Assembly: GCF_017833295.1 (NCBI RefSeq) | Contig: NZ_JAFIBW010000001.1 | Coordinates: forward strand, 5,828,001-5,892,000 | DNA from: Methylobacterium sp. PvR107 | GTDB taxonomy: Bacteria; Pseudomonadota; Alphaproteobacteria; Rhizobiales; Beijerinckiaceae | Length of the DNA stretch: 64,000 nt | Direction: 5' to 3' | Part shown: one piece after another, positions 55,525-64,000 of the stretch | Numbering within the stretch: position 1 is the stretch's first letter | Layout: the number at the start of each line of letters is the position of its first letter | Made by a program: the position numbers and the translations under genes | Notes under the pieces: generated by a model | Told to the model about the DNA's origin: nothing | Database searches by the model: none | The model's input: the letters and a program-made list of their open reading frames with translations, nothing else

Positions 55525-55850
55525 CTCCCGAGCGACGCAGGCAGGCAGTCGAGGGGATCCGGGAGAAGTACGGCCTCTCGGAACGTCAGGCCTGCCGGAT
55601 CGTCGGTCAGCACCGCGGCACGCAACGCTCCGTGCCAACCGTGCTGGCGGACTAGGATGAGCTGACCCGCACCATCATCACCTGGCGTCCGAGGACGGGC
55701 GCTATGGCTATCGCCGCGTCACCGCGCTGCTGCAGGCAGCAGGGTGGCGGGTGGGCAAGGACCGGGTGCAGCGCATCTTGCGTCGCGAGGGGCTGAAGGT
55801 CCCGCAGAAGCACCGGCCGCGCAGCCGGCTTTGGCTGAACGACGGCTCTA
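55512..55850 (+). pseudogene. IS3 OrfB relic (element 3)
   Basis: Reads PERRRQAVEGIREKYGLSER, then a stop at 55653 (PTVLAD*) and a frameshift. RYGYRRVTALLQAAGW resumes in another frame, then ends at RLWLNDGS where the element is cut. DDE regions are absent. Dead. Confidence 0.85.
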
Positions 55851-55914
55851 GGATGTCGGCGGCCTCAGACGGCGCGACGTAGGGCATACGCCCATCCTTG
55901 CGGTACCGGAACAC
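55851..55914 (-). pseudogene. Possible 5' fragment of a gene cut by the IS3 relic
   Basis: MFRYRKDGRMPYVAPSEAADI reads like a protein start and enters the IS relic. Too short to identify. Confidence 0.25.
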
Positions 55915-55961
55915 AGTCGGGCCATGGAACCCGGGCGACCGTAGCCGCCCGGTCCGTCATC

Positions 55962-58092
55962 TCACCACCGGTAGGAGAAGCTGCCCTTGACCGCGTGGTC
56001 CTGCGCCCGCTCGCCGACCTGACCGGTGTAGTTCAGGCCGAGCGTCACGTTGCGTGCCACCTGCACGTCGAGGCCGGCAGACGCCACCAGCGCATCCCGA
56101 GCGATCGGTACGCCCGCCGTCAGGAACGCCTGCCCTCCGCCGCCGAAGGCCAGCAGCGCCTGCGGGACCACGTCGCCGAACGCCCGCCGATAGCCGATCA
56201 GGCCGCGGGCGATGATCGGGGTGCTCGTGCCGAACAGGTCCGAGAGCACCGCCTGCCCCTGTAGGCCGGCCGTGGCCGTCTGCACGTCGTAGGAGCGCCC
56301 GTAGACGGTCAGCGCCGAGGCGCCCCCGACCTCGGCGAAGCCGTCGCGACGGATGTGGATCGCGGCACCGCCCACGAACGGCTCGACGTAGCCCTGCGCG
56401 AACCCGACCCGGTAGCCGATCTCGCCGAAGCCGTTGATCGTCTCGCCGCCGGTCTTGCCGGAGACCGCCTGGGAGAAGCCCGGGAACAGCAACGTGCGGC
56501 GGGTGTCGAGCGCGTTGCCGGCGTAGGCTGCACCGAGGCGGACCTGCACCGCCCCGAGCGCGCCGCGGCCGTAGACCGCCCCGAAGCCGCTCTCGACCTG
56601 CCCCGTGGACTGGCGGGCGGTGACGTCGAAGCCGGTGAAGGTGTAGCCCGCCGCCACGCCGACGCGCAGGTCCGAGACGAGGGCGTTCGACAGCGCCCCG
56701 AACCCGGTCTCGATGCCGAGCACGAAGCCGCCGGTCTGGCGGGTGAGGCGGGCGGCGTTGCCGTTGCCACCGGTATCGCCGAACGCGCCGAACCCTTGGA
56801 CCCAGAGCGCGTAGTGAGGGGTCGCCGGCCGCACCGGTACCAGCGAGACCGGAGGGCCGCCGGGCAGGTCGGCCGAGTACATCGCGGGCAGAGTCGTGCC
56901 GGGGGCGAAGCGCTGGCCGATGGCGCCGGCCAGGCCCGGACCGCCGAGGCCGGGGCCGGCGAACCCGTTGCCCGCGCCGAAGCGCAGGTGGTCGAGGATC
57001 GCCTCCTGCACGAGGAAGGCAGTTTGGACCTGCGCCGAGATGGCGCTGGCCTGTACCTCACCCGAGAGGGAGTTCAGCGCCTGCACCGCGCCAGACGGGG
57101 TCTGCGTGAGGACAGCAGAGGCGACCTGCGTAGCTGCCGTTGTCGTCGGCTGCGTGGTGGTCGCCGGCTGCGCGACTGTCGTGGTTGTCGTGGTGTTCGC
57201 CGGCTGTGTGGTCGTCGTGGCTGCGGGCGTCGTGGTCGTCGCCGGCTGCGTGGTCGTCGTGGCTGCGAGCGTCGTGGTTGTCAGGGTGTTCGCCGGCTGT
57301 GTGGTCATCGTGGCTGCGGGCGTCGTAGGGGACGTCGTCGGTACGGCAGCCTGGACCGCAGTGCCGGTACCGGTCTGGTTGGGCGTGGTGGCTACGCTGG
57401 TGACCGGCGCAGTTTGGGCCAGGGTGAGCACGACGGTGTTGTTCGGGTAGCTCAGGCTCGGCGTCAGGAACGCCATGTTCGAGGTGACAGCGCCGAAGGT
57501 GCCGGACACGGTCGGGGCGGAGAGGATCGTGTAGTTGGTCGAGGCCGCGTAAGTGCCGGAGCCCGCCAGCACTGCGACGCTGGCGCCGGCGAGGGTGGCG
57601 GTGCCGCCAGTGACGGTGATGCGATCGGCGGCCGCGGGCGTGGCAGTGACGCGGTAGGTCGCGCCGGCGGAGAAGGTCAGGCCGTTGGCCACCGTGAGCG
57701 TGGTCGGCGCGCCGGCCACCGCACCGGGATGGACGATGCCGGTGCCGGTCAGGGACAGGCTGCCGACCGTGCCGGAGCCAGCCAGCGTTCCGCCCGAGGC
57801 GATGGCGAAGGGTGCCGCGGCGACGCTGCCGGTGACGTTGAGGATGCCGCCGGTGACGCTCCAGGGCGCGGCGAGCGCGTTGCTGCCGGCCAGCGTCCAG
57901 GTCGAGCTACCGGTTTTCTCGTAGGCGGTAAAGCCTTGGTACTGCGCGGCTGGACCGAGGGTCGTGGCGTCGAAAGTCGCGGCGATTGCGCCGCCGAGCG
58001 CCAGCGTACCGGTGCCTGCCTGCACGACGACATTGCCGGTGATGGTGGTGCCAGCCCGTAGCTCAAGACGGTTGGTGCCACTGGTGAAGCTG
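55962..58092 (-). pseudogene. Autotransporter, 3' part (end of passenger, linker, beta-barrel)
   Basis: Encodes about 710 residues continuing the passenger (SGTNRLELRAGTTITGNVV, VTGGILNVTGSVAAAP), a Thr/Pro/Ala linker of repeated TTTTQPA(T/N)TTT units (57110-57330) and an autotransporter beta-domain from YALWVQGFGAFGDTGGNG to the terminal FSYRW. The barrel end with an aromatic residue is as required for outer-membrane assembly. Cut off from its signal peptide by the IS256 at 58093-59411, so not exported. Confidence 0.88.
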
Positions 58093-59411
58093 GGGACTGT
58101 CAGGAATTCCGTGTGCGGGCGGCGGATTGAACATCAGGCCGCCATGGCCCGGGTGAAGCGCTCGCCGAAGATGACGGCGAACTGCGCCTTGGCCATGACC
58201 CACTCACGCGGGCCCATCTTCCACGCCTTTTCGGAGCGGTTCAAGACCAGGTAGAGCAGCTTCAGCGCGGCCTCGTCGGTCGGGAAGTGCCCGCGGGCGC
58301 GCACAGCCCGGCGCAGCGTGGCGTTCAGAGCCTCGATGGCATTGGTGGTGTAGAGGATCCGCCGCACCTCGCCGGGGAAGGCGTAGAACGGGATCACCTC
58401 GCCCCACGCCCGTCGCCAGCTCTGGGCGATGGCCGGGTAGCGCCGGCCCCACTCACTCGCCTCGAAGGCCGCCAGCGCCGCCTCGCCGGCTGCGGCATCG
58501 AGCGCGCGGTAGATGTCCTTCAGCGCCCCCGCCACGGCCTTGCGGTCCTTGTAGGAGACGAAGTCGAGGCTGTGGCGCAGCAGGTGCACGATGCAGGTCT
58601 GGACCAGCGCCTCGGGGAACACCGCCCGGATCGCGTCGGGGAAGCCCTTCAAGCCATCGACCACGGCCAGGAGCACGTCCTCGACGCCGCGGTTCCTCAG
58701 CTCGTTCATGACCCGCAACCAGAACTTGGCGCCCTCGTTCTGCTCCAGCCACAGGCCGAGGATCTCCTTGGAGCCGTCGGCGCGCACGCCCAGCGCGATG
58801 TGGACGGCCTTGTTCCGAACGACGCCCTCGTCGCGCACCTTGATCCGCAGAGCGTCGAAGAACACGATCGGATAGACCGGCTCCAGCGGCCGGGCCTGCC
58901 AGGCGGCGACCTCCTCCAGGACCGCGTCGGTCACCGCGCTGATCAGGTCGGGTGAGACCTCGATGCCGTAGAGCTCGCGCAGGTGCGCGACGATCTCCCG
59001 GGTGCTCATGCCGCGGGCGTACATCGACACGATCTTGTCGTCGAAGCCGGGAAAGCGGCGCTGATACCGGGCGATCAGCTGCGGATCGAACGTCGCCTGC
59101 CGGTCGCGCGGGATCGCCAGCTCAATCCGGCCTGTCTCGGTCGTGACCGTCTTGCGGCCATAGCCGTTGCGCGTGTTGCCGGCGTCCTCGCCCGCCAGAT
59201 GGTGGTCCATCTCGGCGTTGAGCGCCCGCTCGGCCAGGGCCTTCTTCAGCTCGTCCAGCAGGCCATCGGCCTCGAAGGCCGTCTTGGGATCGGCCCCAGC
59301 CAGGAGCTGGTCCAGGATCGCGTCAGGGATACGGGGTGCTTTGCGTCGTGCCATCGGGAACCTCCATCGGATCCACTATGGCCGCCCGAACACGAAATTC
59401 CTGACAGTCCC
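58093..59411 (-). mobile_element. IS256-family element C (inserted in autotransporter)
   Basis: 1,319 bp, ends GGGACTGTCAGGAATT(T/C)CGTG on both sides, flanked by the 9-bp direct repeat GTGAAGCTG (58084-58092 and 59412-59420). Complete, with intact transposase. Confidence 0.93.
58134..59354 (-). CDS. IS256-family transposase (element C)
   Basis: A 406-aa Mutator-type transposase: NAEMDHHLAGEDAGNTRNGY, VFFDALRIKVRDEG, LLAVVDGLKGFPDAI, then TDEAALKLLYLVLNRSEKAW near the C terminus. DDE residues present. Almost identical with the truncated copies at 29-30.4 kb. Confidence 0.94.
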   Translation of the reverse strand: MARRKAPRIPDAILDQLLAGADPKTAFEADGLLDELKKALAERALNAEMDHHLAGEDAGNTRNGYGRKTVTTETGRIELAIPRDRQATFDPQLIARYQRRFPGFDDKIVSMYARGMSTREIVAHLRELYGIEVSPDLISAVTDAVLEEVAAWQARPLEPVYPIVFFDALRIKVRDEGVVRNKAVHIALGVRADGSKEILGLWLEQNEGAKFWLRVMNELRNRGVEDVLLAVVDGLKGFPDAIRAVFPEALVQTCIVHLLRHSLDFVSYKDRKAVAGALKDIYRALDAAAGEAALAAFEASEWGRRYPAIAQSWRRAWGEVIPFYAFPGEVRRILYTTNAIEALNATLRRAVRARGHFPTDEAALKLLYLVLNRSEKAWKMGPREWVMAKAQFAVIFGERFTRAMAA

Positions 59412-60400
59412 GTGAAGCTGATCGCGTTGGCTAGAACGCCGGTTCCGGAAGCGCCGCCTGCGATCGTGCCGCTGTTAACGATCGTCAGGCTTGCCCCAAC
59501 GATGCCGACACCGCCGGTTCCCGTAGCACTCGAACCTGCGCCGGTACCACCCGCGCCTCCCCGTATGGTTCCGCTATTGATCAGGTTCAGGTTAGAACCC
59601 ACAATACCGATCCCGCCCGCGCCACCAGCTCCACCGTAAACAGCCTGTATTCCTGCCGTTCCGTTCCCACCGCTTCCGGCAGTAATCGACGCGGTATTGG
59701 TAAAGCTTGCGCCGGCCGACGTGAAGTAAAGGCCGACGCCGCCGCTTCCGCCGCCGCTGCCTGCGAAGTTGGTCCCGGTTGGATTTCCTCCTCCGGTTCC
59801 CCCGTTTCCGCCACTCACTGATGTCGAAAGAAGCCCGAGAGAGCCTGTTCCGGTGACGACCGCTCCATAGCCGCCCCCGCCCCCGCCGCCGCCGTCGCCA
59901 TTCGTACTGAAACCGTTCCCGCCTGCCCCTCCTGACCCACCAGTAGCAGCCACACTCGGCAACGTGCCGCCAACAGATCCGTGAGCACCGCCACCGCCAC
60001 CTCCGCCACCGCCAGTTGTACCGGCATTGCCTCCGTTGTTCGACGTGCCCGGACCGCCGTTTGATCCAGATTGGCCGGGGGCCTGGCCGCCAGCGCCACC
60101 GGCGCCGGCGCCGATAGTCGAGTTGGCCGAGGATGCACCCGAGCCTCCAGCGCCTCCGGTCAGACCAGCGCCGCCGCCGCCGCCGCCGCCTGTCGCTACG
60201 GCTCCCGCGGAAGCCCCGTCGCCCCCCGGTACTGTCGTTGCATCGGCTCCCCCTCGACCACTGGCACCATTCAGCGCGGCTGATCCAGCACCGCCATTCG
60301 CCAAAGGACTCGATATCGGCGTGACGACGGGCACCGCCAACGACATCGAGGCCATCACTGCCTGCGCCAGACCTCGCCCTGTCGACGTCCGTCGTGCCAT
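59412..60400 (-). pseudogene. Autotransporter, 5' part (signal peptide and Gly-rich passenger)
   Basis: Starts MARRTSTGRGLAQAVMAS with a signal peptide MSLAVPVVTPISSPLA. A Gly-rich passenger follows (GGGGGGGAGLTGGAGGSG, GGQAPGQSGSNGGPGTSNNGG) and NSGTIRGGAGGTG/NSGTIAGGASGTG beta-helix turns. It ends ANAISFT at the IS256. ATG 60400 is chosen over a GTG at 60448. 989 bp here plus 2,122 bp beyond the IS (one target copy removed) make 1,037 codons in frame. Confidence 0.88.
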
Positions 60401-60893
60401 CCGTCCGCTCACGCTTGCCCCACTCGGGAGCAGCCGCAGGGGCACCACCGATCTCGTTGAACGATGCCGGCCTATTCGGAATTAAGGGAAGTGTAGCGAA
60501 GCAAGGTGGCCTGTTTTTGTATCGTGAGTGATATTTATACGACAACACGTATTGATATATATGAAGTATTGCATTCGTTATAATCGTATGCATGTCGGTA
60601 TAATTGGATACATATCGGCATAGAATTGCTTTCGCAGTCACGCACGCATCGTAATCGGAGTTTCTCTCAATTCTGTTTATCTGAGCGAGACGCTTCTGCG
60701 GGACACTTACGGCATCTTACGCTGGGCATATTGGAAATTCCGACACCGTATCCGTCGATTGAATGGACTCTATTGAGACACGGCGAGGCCGGGCGAGCCG
60801 TGATGATATGGCGCCTGGCCGTTGATGCGCTTGGTCCTCATCGCCATGGCCCGTAGGATCGCGCAGCTCGTGTGATCGAGGTAGCCTCGCGTC
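60401..60893. other. Gap with AT-rich promoter region of the autotransporter
   Basis: About 60485-60680 is much richer in A+T than the rest of the window (tatttatacg, tattgatatatatg, ttataatcgtatgcat). No gene is seen. Likely the autotransporter promoter and foreign DNA. Confidence 0.5.
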
Positions 60894-61064
60894 ATGATCA
60901 AGGACGATGATCCGAACCGCGAAGCCGTCGAAGCCCTCATGGCGGCCGGCTACATGGTCGAGCGCTTCGAAGAGGATCCTGGTCTGTGGCGGGTGAACGG
61001 TGAGGTGATGACCGGCGCTGAGCTTCTCGGCGAAGCGCAGCGGATGGGCCTCATGGACGGTTGA
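60894..61064 (+). CDS. Small hypothetical protein (56 aa)
   Basis: MIKDDDPNREAVEALMAAGY, VERFEEDPGLWRVNGEVMTG, LLGEAQRMGLMDG. Codon use and length are like many short conserved proteins of this group. Not recognised. Confidence 0.5.
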   Translation: MIKDDDPNREAVEALMAAGYMVERFEEDPGLWRVNGEVMTGAELLGEAQRMGLMDG

Positions 61065-61647
61065 GACCGCCTGCGATAGCTCTTTGCCATGGTCGAAGAA
61101 CCCCGATCGTCTCCGATCTGCGTAAGGCCTCTGAGGTCACGGACTAGGAGATCGACGCTGCGGTTGATGCCTCTGTGGCGACCCCCAGGACTGCCCCGTT
61201 CCGCTTCGCGTCTGGCCATGAGGCCGACGTAGCTGCCGCGGTTGACACGTATCCACCTGCCGTCACGGCCGTGGCCGATCCCGACCGGACGCCGAAGTTC
61301 AAATCGACGATGATCCGGACGGCGATCCTGCTGGCGCATCCGGTGAAAGGATGAGCGAGTCGCCAGAAGGCATGCATGAGCGCGCCGCGATCCAGCACAT
61401 GATGCGGCGGCTGGACGGGTTCGCGCGCGGGCTTGGCCTTTTCGCGCGCGGGCTTGGCCTTGTTGATGCAGCCCGGGGGCGGTGGCCGGAGCGGCCTAGA
61501 TTTGGCGGCCGATCCGGCGGAAGATGCGGCCTCGGCCGGCAGGATGTTGCTGATCTCGATAACGGGCCGGGTGCGTACTTGGTAGGGAGAGCTTTAAGCG
61601 TCCCGGGTCAATAGTGAGCTCTAGAATGCTCCTCCTGGGAAATTTTC
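61065..61647. other. Gap with a degenerate frame and a tandem repeat
   Basis: A frame reading TPIVSDLRKASEVTD-stop-EIDAAVDASVATPRTAPFRF and on to PVKG (61098-61353) has coding-like codons but an amber stop at 61145; it may be a decayed gene. A 21-bp tandem duplication follows at 61420-61461. Confidence 0.35.
61420..61461. repeat. 21-bp direct tandem duplication
   Basis: ttcgcgcgcgggcttggcct + t occurs twice in a row with no spacer. Confidence 0.85.
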
Positions 61648-61926
61648 GTGCTCGAACGTCGTGCAAAGCGTCGTGCCAAAACAGCGCTGCCCGGAAGCGC
61701 TACCTTCGCGAGGGTCGCCGCTGAGACGCGATGCGTAATCCTGAATTTATCAGGCCGTGGCGCTTGCATTGCCTTCGCACCCGACGTGGCAGTGCCGCGG
61801 GTGTTCGAACTGCAGATTGGCCGTGATCCAGAGCGGCAGATAGTTCGCGTCGTGTGGCGGCGGGCAAATATGGTCGGCGTAGGCTTCATGGCGCCCAGGG
61901 CCGTGCCCGATGTGATCGCTGGATAG
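61648..61926 (+). CDS. PilZ-domain protein
   Basis: A 92-aa protein that is one PilZ domain: RRAKRRAKTALPGSA supplies the RxxxR and CVILNLSGRGACIAF the (D/N)xSxxG of cyclic-di-GMP binding; VVWRRANMVGVGFM closes the barrel. Start GTG 61648. Stand-alone PilZ proteins are frequent in Methylobacterium-like genomes. Confidence 0.8.
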   Translation: MLERRAKRRAKTALPGSATFARVAAETRCVILNLSGRGACIAFAPDVAVPRVFELQIGRDPERQIVRVVWRRANMVGVGFMAPRAVPDVIAG

Positions 61927-61994
61927 CCGGGCGTTCAAGGCCAAGCTCGAACCGAGCACCTCCGGCGGCGTTCGTCGTAATTGTCGGAGCGCCT

Positions 61995-62198
61995 ATGGCC
62001 GAACCTGATGAGGACAGTCTGCGCCGGCAGATACAAACACTACTGGCGGCCTCTCCTTCACGTGCCGAGCTTGAAACGAGCTACGCCGGTCGCATCCTCA
62101 CCTGGCTCGCCTCCCCGGACATGCTGCTGGACACCAGCTACAGGGAGAGACCCAAGCGAAGGAAGAAGCGCTCCAAGGCGTCAACGTCGCGGTGTTGA
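61995..62198 (+). CDS. Hypothetical protein (67 aa)
   Basis: MAEPDEDSLRRQIQTLLAAS, AELETSYAGRILTWLASPDM, then a Lys/Arg tail RERPKRRKKRSKAS. Not recognised. Confidence 0.5.
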   Translation: MAEPDEDSLRRQIQTLLAASPSRAELETSYAGRILTWLASPDMLLDTSYRERPKRRKKRSKASTSRC

Positions 62199-62781
62199 AC
62201 CTCGGGACGAGAATATGGGTGCGGGCTTGTTGCGATTGCGCCGGCGAGGCAGCGCCGAAGCCAGGGGGAATAGGCCCCGGTGCTGCTCTTCCGGCGCTCG
62301 CTGCGGCCATCCTGTCACAGCATGGTTAACCGCCCGTTGCCGGAACACTTTTCGTTCGCGGTTACCGGCAACGCGCACTGACACATGTCGGTGTTCTCGG
62401 TCATCCACCCGACTATGTTCACGACTCGTTCCAAATCCTCGGTCAAGCTCGGAGGACAGGCCGTGGCGCGGCGCGGAGCTTACGTTCGGGCGGGAGCGGT
62501 TCACTCGGCCGGCCGGGCTACCGCAGGTTGGTCAGACGCTCTCGACTGAAGTCTGCGGCGTAGGCTGAGCCCTTGCTCTCCGAAGTAAGACGGTCCCAAT
62601 TGACTGTAAGTACTCTCTTTCACAGAAAGATAAAAATTGCTCTATTCTGTTTGCGCTACTGCAAACAATGTGTGCTCATTTTGAAAAGCGAACTGATAAT
62701 CATAACCAGTAGCCACGATCGGTCTGGTGCACACACAATCTGGCCGCCGAGTTGCAAATTTTTAACGAATGGTTAAGCTTG
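62199..62781. other. Gap, partly AT-rich
   Basis: No gene seen. GTTGCCGG (62336-62343) and CCGGCAAC (62365-62372) form an inverted repeat. About 62590-62780 is AT-rich and likely holds the promoter for the following miniprotein. Confidence 0.45.
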
Positions 62782-62793
62782 GTACTTAAGTAC
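62782..62793. promoter_or_regulatory. 12-bp perfect palindrome upstream of miniprotein gene
   Basis: GTACTTAAGTAC, directly before the GAGGGGG ribosome site. Possible operator. Confidence 0.35.
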
Positions 62794-62810
62794 TAATGAG
62801 GGGGTGCATC

Positions 62811-62981
62811 ATGAAGCTGGACGACTCGCGCCACGAGGGTGTCCCGGCCGCTTTCCAGTCTCCTGTGATAGCTGCTCAGCCGCGGCAGCAGGATGAAACT
62901 CATCAAGAGCAGATGCGGCGCCTACACAACGCCCGCGCGCGCCAGCGAGCCGCCCGGCAGCATCGCATCAGCCACACCTAA
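62811..62981 (+). CDS. Basic miniprotein, paralogue of 54669-54845
   Basis: A 56-aa protein. The C-terminal half QDETHQEQMRRLHNARARQR then AARQHRISHT matches the 54.7-kb protein at most positions; the N-terminal halves differ. GAGGGGG ribosome site 6-12 bp upstream. Confidence 0.6.
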   Translation: MKLDDSRHEGVPAAFQSPVIAAQPRQQDETHQEQMRRLHNARARQRAARQHRISHT

Positions 62982-63001
62982 CCGATCCGCAGGGAGGCTC
63001 T

Positions 63002-63133
63002 ATGGTCCGCATTCGCCCTACCGACGACGGCACCTACACCGTCTATCGCGATGCCGCTGTCGTGGTCAGCGGCCTCACGCGTGATCAAGCGTATGCCGTC
63101 GCGCAATCGATCGGCGCGAGCGTGGTCGAGTAG
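63002..63133 (+). CDS. Small hypothetical protein (43 aa)
   Basis: MVRIRPTDDGTYTVYRDAAV, VSGLTRDQAYAVAQSIGASVVE. Starts 20 bp after the miniprotein stop with an AGGGAGG ribosome site; likely co-transcribed. Not recognised. Confidence 0.5.
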   Translation: MVRIRPTDDGTYTVYRDAAVVVSGLTRDQAYAVAQSIGASVVE

Positions 63134-63397
63134 ACACCACCTATCCGCGGTCTGCCCCGCCGCCCGATGTGATCACGGGCTGGCGGGGCTCGGTGCCGTT
63201 CTTCACGGCTGGGGCCAGCACGCAACGCGGCCCAAGAGACAGGATGGGGAGGGCGGTTAGCCGAGGCTCAACGGTCGCCTCTGCCCAGATCCCGGATCGG
63301 AATGACAGTCGGTAATGGCAGTCGGTCCAGCCCCAGATTGGACGGACTGGCACTCCCCATCGTTCTACATCCTGGCGGTTCGACCGGGAGCGGCAGC
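63134..63397. other. Gap, no gene seen
   Basis: Open frames here lack coding character. Confidence 0.35.
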
Positions 63398-63766
63398 ATG
63401 GCGCTTGAGCCGCTGAGGGCCGGGGCGCTCAGCCTGGAGAAAGCGGCACAGACCGCCCTCGACGCGGCGGACCGCATTATTGCCGTGCTGGATCGTATGG
63501 GTGGCGATGCCGAGCACGAGGATGGCGGGGACGCTGAACCGTCCCTCGCTGCGCCCGAGAACGCCGCTGGCAGTCAGGTCACCTGGCTGCGTGGCAACGA
63601 CCAAGACCGCGAGATCGAGGCTCCCGAGATCGTGCTGCCGGAAGTAGCGGTGCAGCCGCCAGCCGAAGCGACTGTGATCGAGATCGAGCCACTGCGCTGG
63701 GGCGGAGGAGGCAACGTCATCGCCGCTGCCGGTACAGCGCTCATCAACCTGCTGGAGCGGGCGTAG
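63398..63766 (+). CDS. Hypothetical protein (122 aa)
   Basis: MALEPLRAGALSLEKAAQTA, LDAADRIIAVLDRMGGDAEH, an acidic middle and GGGNVIAAAGTALINLLERA at the end. Acidic. Start ATG 63398 chosen over an upstream frame start at 63302. Not recognised. Confidence 0.5.
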   Translation: MALEPLRAGALSLEKAAQTALDAADRIIAVLDRMGGDAEHEDGGDAEPSLAAPENAAGSQVTWLRGNDQDREIEAPEIVLPEVAVQPPAEATVIEIEPLRWGGGGNVIAAAGTALINLLERA

Positions 63767-63799
63767 GAGCGCCAGTGCTGGCGCTCCAGACGTGGGCGC

Positions 63800-64000
63800 T
63801 CAGTCGTTCGGAATGCAGCGGCCCCAAGAGTTGCTGTAGTGGAAGCCGTAGTCACAGCCGCTGCCCACGTAGACGACCGTGCGGGATCCCCAACCGTAGC
63901 CGCCGTAGCCTCCGCCGAAATGACGGCCGCCGAACCCGCCACCTCCGAAGCCTCCGCCACCATGGTGGCCACCACCAAAGCTGCCACCTCCAAAGCTCCC
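63800..64000 (-). CDS. Gly-rich exported-type protein, C-terminal part (runs off window)
   Basis: The last 66 residues: GGGHHGGGGFGGGGFGGRHF then GSRTVVYVGSGCDYGFHY and SNSWGRCIPND. The Gly/His/Phe repeat with a C-terminal two-cysteine module is a pattern seen in small secreted proteins of rhizobial-type bacteria. The N terminus is outside the window. Confidence 0.55.
   Translation of the reverse strand, partial: GSFGGGSFGGGHHGGGGFGGGGFGGRHFGGGYGGYGWGSRTVVYVGSGCDYGFHYSNSWGRCIPND

Larger units (their letters stand above)
55177..55850 (+). mobile_element. IS3-family element 3, truncated relic
   Basis: Shares the end TGACCTGACCGGCTGG with element 1 and about 85-90% similar sequence by eye. It stops at about 55850 without a right end. 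Confidence 0.82.

Noticed and set aside
57110..57330. Regular repeats resembling a CRISPR-like array
   Set aside because: They encode the Thr/Pro linker of the autotransporter in frame; no constant repeat with unique spacers.
59815..60485. Gly-rich passenger as a PE-PGRS-type gene
   Set aside because: The repeats are part of an autotransporter with signal peptide and beta-barrel; no PE domain.
62573..62776. 67-aa frame in the AT-rich stretch
   Set aside because: AT-rich, codons not like neighbours, no ribosome site; better explained as promoter region.
63574..63993. 139-aa minus-strand frame near the right edge
   Set aside because: It is a different frame from the Gly-rich protein and overlaps the 63398-63766 gene; repetitive Ala/Thr/Ser composition only.

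Overview
The window is GC-rich alphaproteobacterial DNA and is best explained as a Methylobacterium or Methylorubrum-type chromosome. The basis is codon use, an MmcB-type repair protein, the rplM-rpsI pair, a dispersed roughly 110-bp intergenic palindrome, and the mix of IS21, IS256 and IS3 elements. The genus is inferred from general likeness; no marker gene here fixes it.

Layout. (1) 1-19 kb is core-like chromosome: the start of recQ, a VapBC toxin-antitoxin pair with a palindromic operator, and a complete tetronate (L-threonate/D-erythronate) catabolic locus. In that locus MFS-ltnD-otnI-otnK-denD run on the minus strand and are divergent from lacI-otnC, with a perfect 16-bp LacI-type operator between them. 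Then follow mmcB, a cobalamin-binding-like protein, DedA, pdxY, a PhzF-like isomerase, a Nudix protein, an ABC solute-binding protein and glgX. (2) A tRNA-Ser(GGA) followed directly by a tyrosine integrase opens a genomic island, about 17.2 kb to at least 36.4 kb and perhaps to the IS at 40.2 kb. It holds two LysR/SDR modules, a serine resolvase split by an IS21, a LysR remnant, nested IS256/IS21 elements, a truncated GIY-YIG gene, an N-terminal fragment of a probable HNH restriction nuclease, a PD-(D/E)XK-like protein and a large unrecognised protein with slight resemblance to replication initiators. A near-palindromic 20-bp sequence occurs five times, only in this island, and separates its gene modules. 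(3) 40.2-54.1 kb is mostly surface-glycan related: phosphohexomutase, FkbM methyltransferase, a tandem SGNH protein, two glycosyltransferase-like proteins carrying discoidin-like domains, and a nucleotide-sugar dehydrogenase. These are interleaved with argC, rplM-rpsI and a CoA-binding protein. (4) 54.2-64 kb is accessory: several very small genes (including a pair of paralogous basic miniproteins), an IS3 relic, a large Gly-rich autotransporter cut in two by an IS256 with a 9-bp target duplication, a PilZ protein, and the end of a Gly-rich exported-type protein.

The best supported observations are two clean gene disruptions in which removing the IS plus one target duplication restores the reading frame exactly (resolvase, 210 aa; autotransporter, about 1,036 aa), the regulated tetronate locus, and the island-restricted 20-bp motif. 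I do not see a complete novel defence or effector system. The nearest candidate is the island core at 31-36.5 kb, where remnants of nuclease genes and an uncharacterised nuclease-like/replication-like pair lie between copies of the 20-bp motif.
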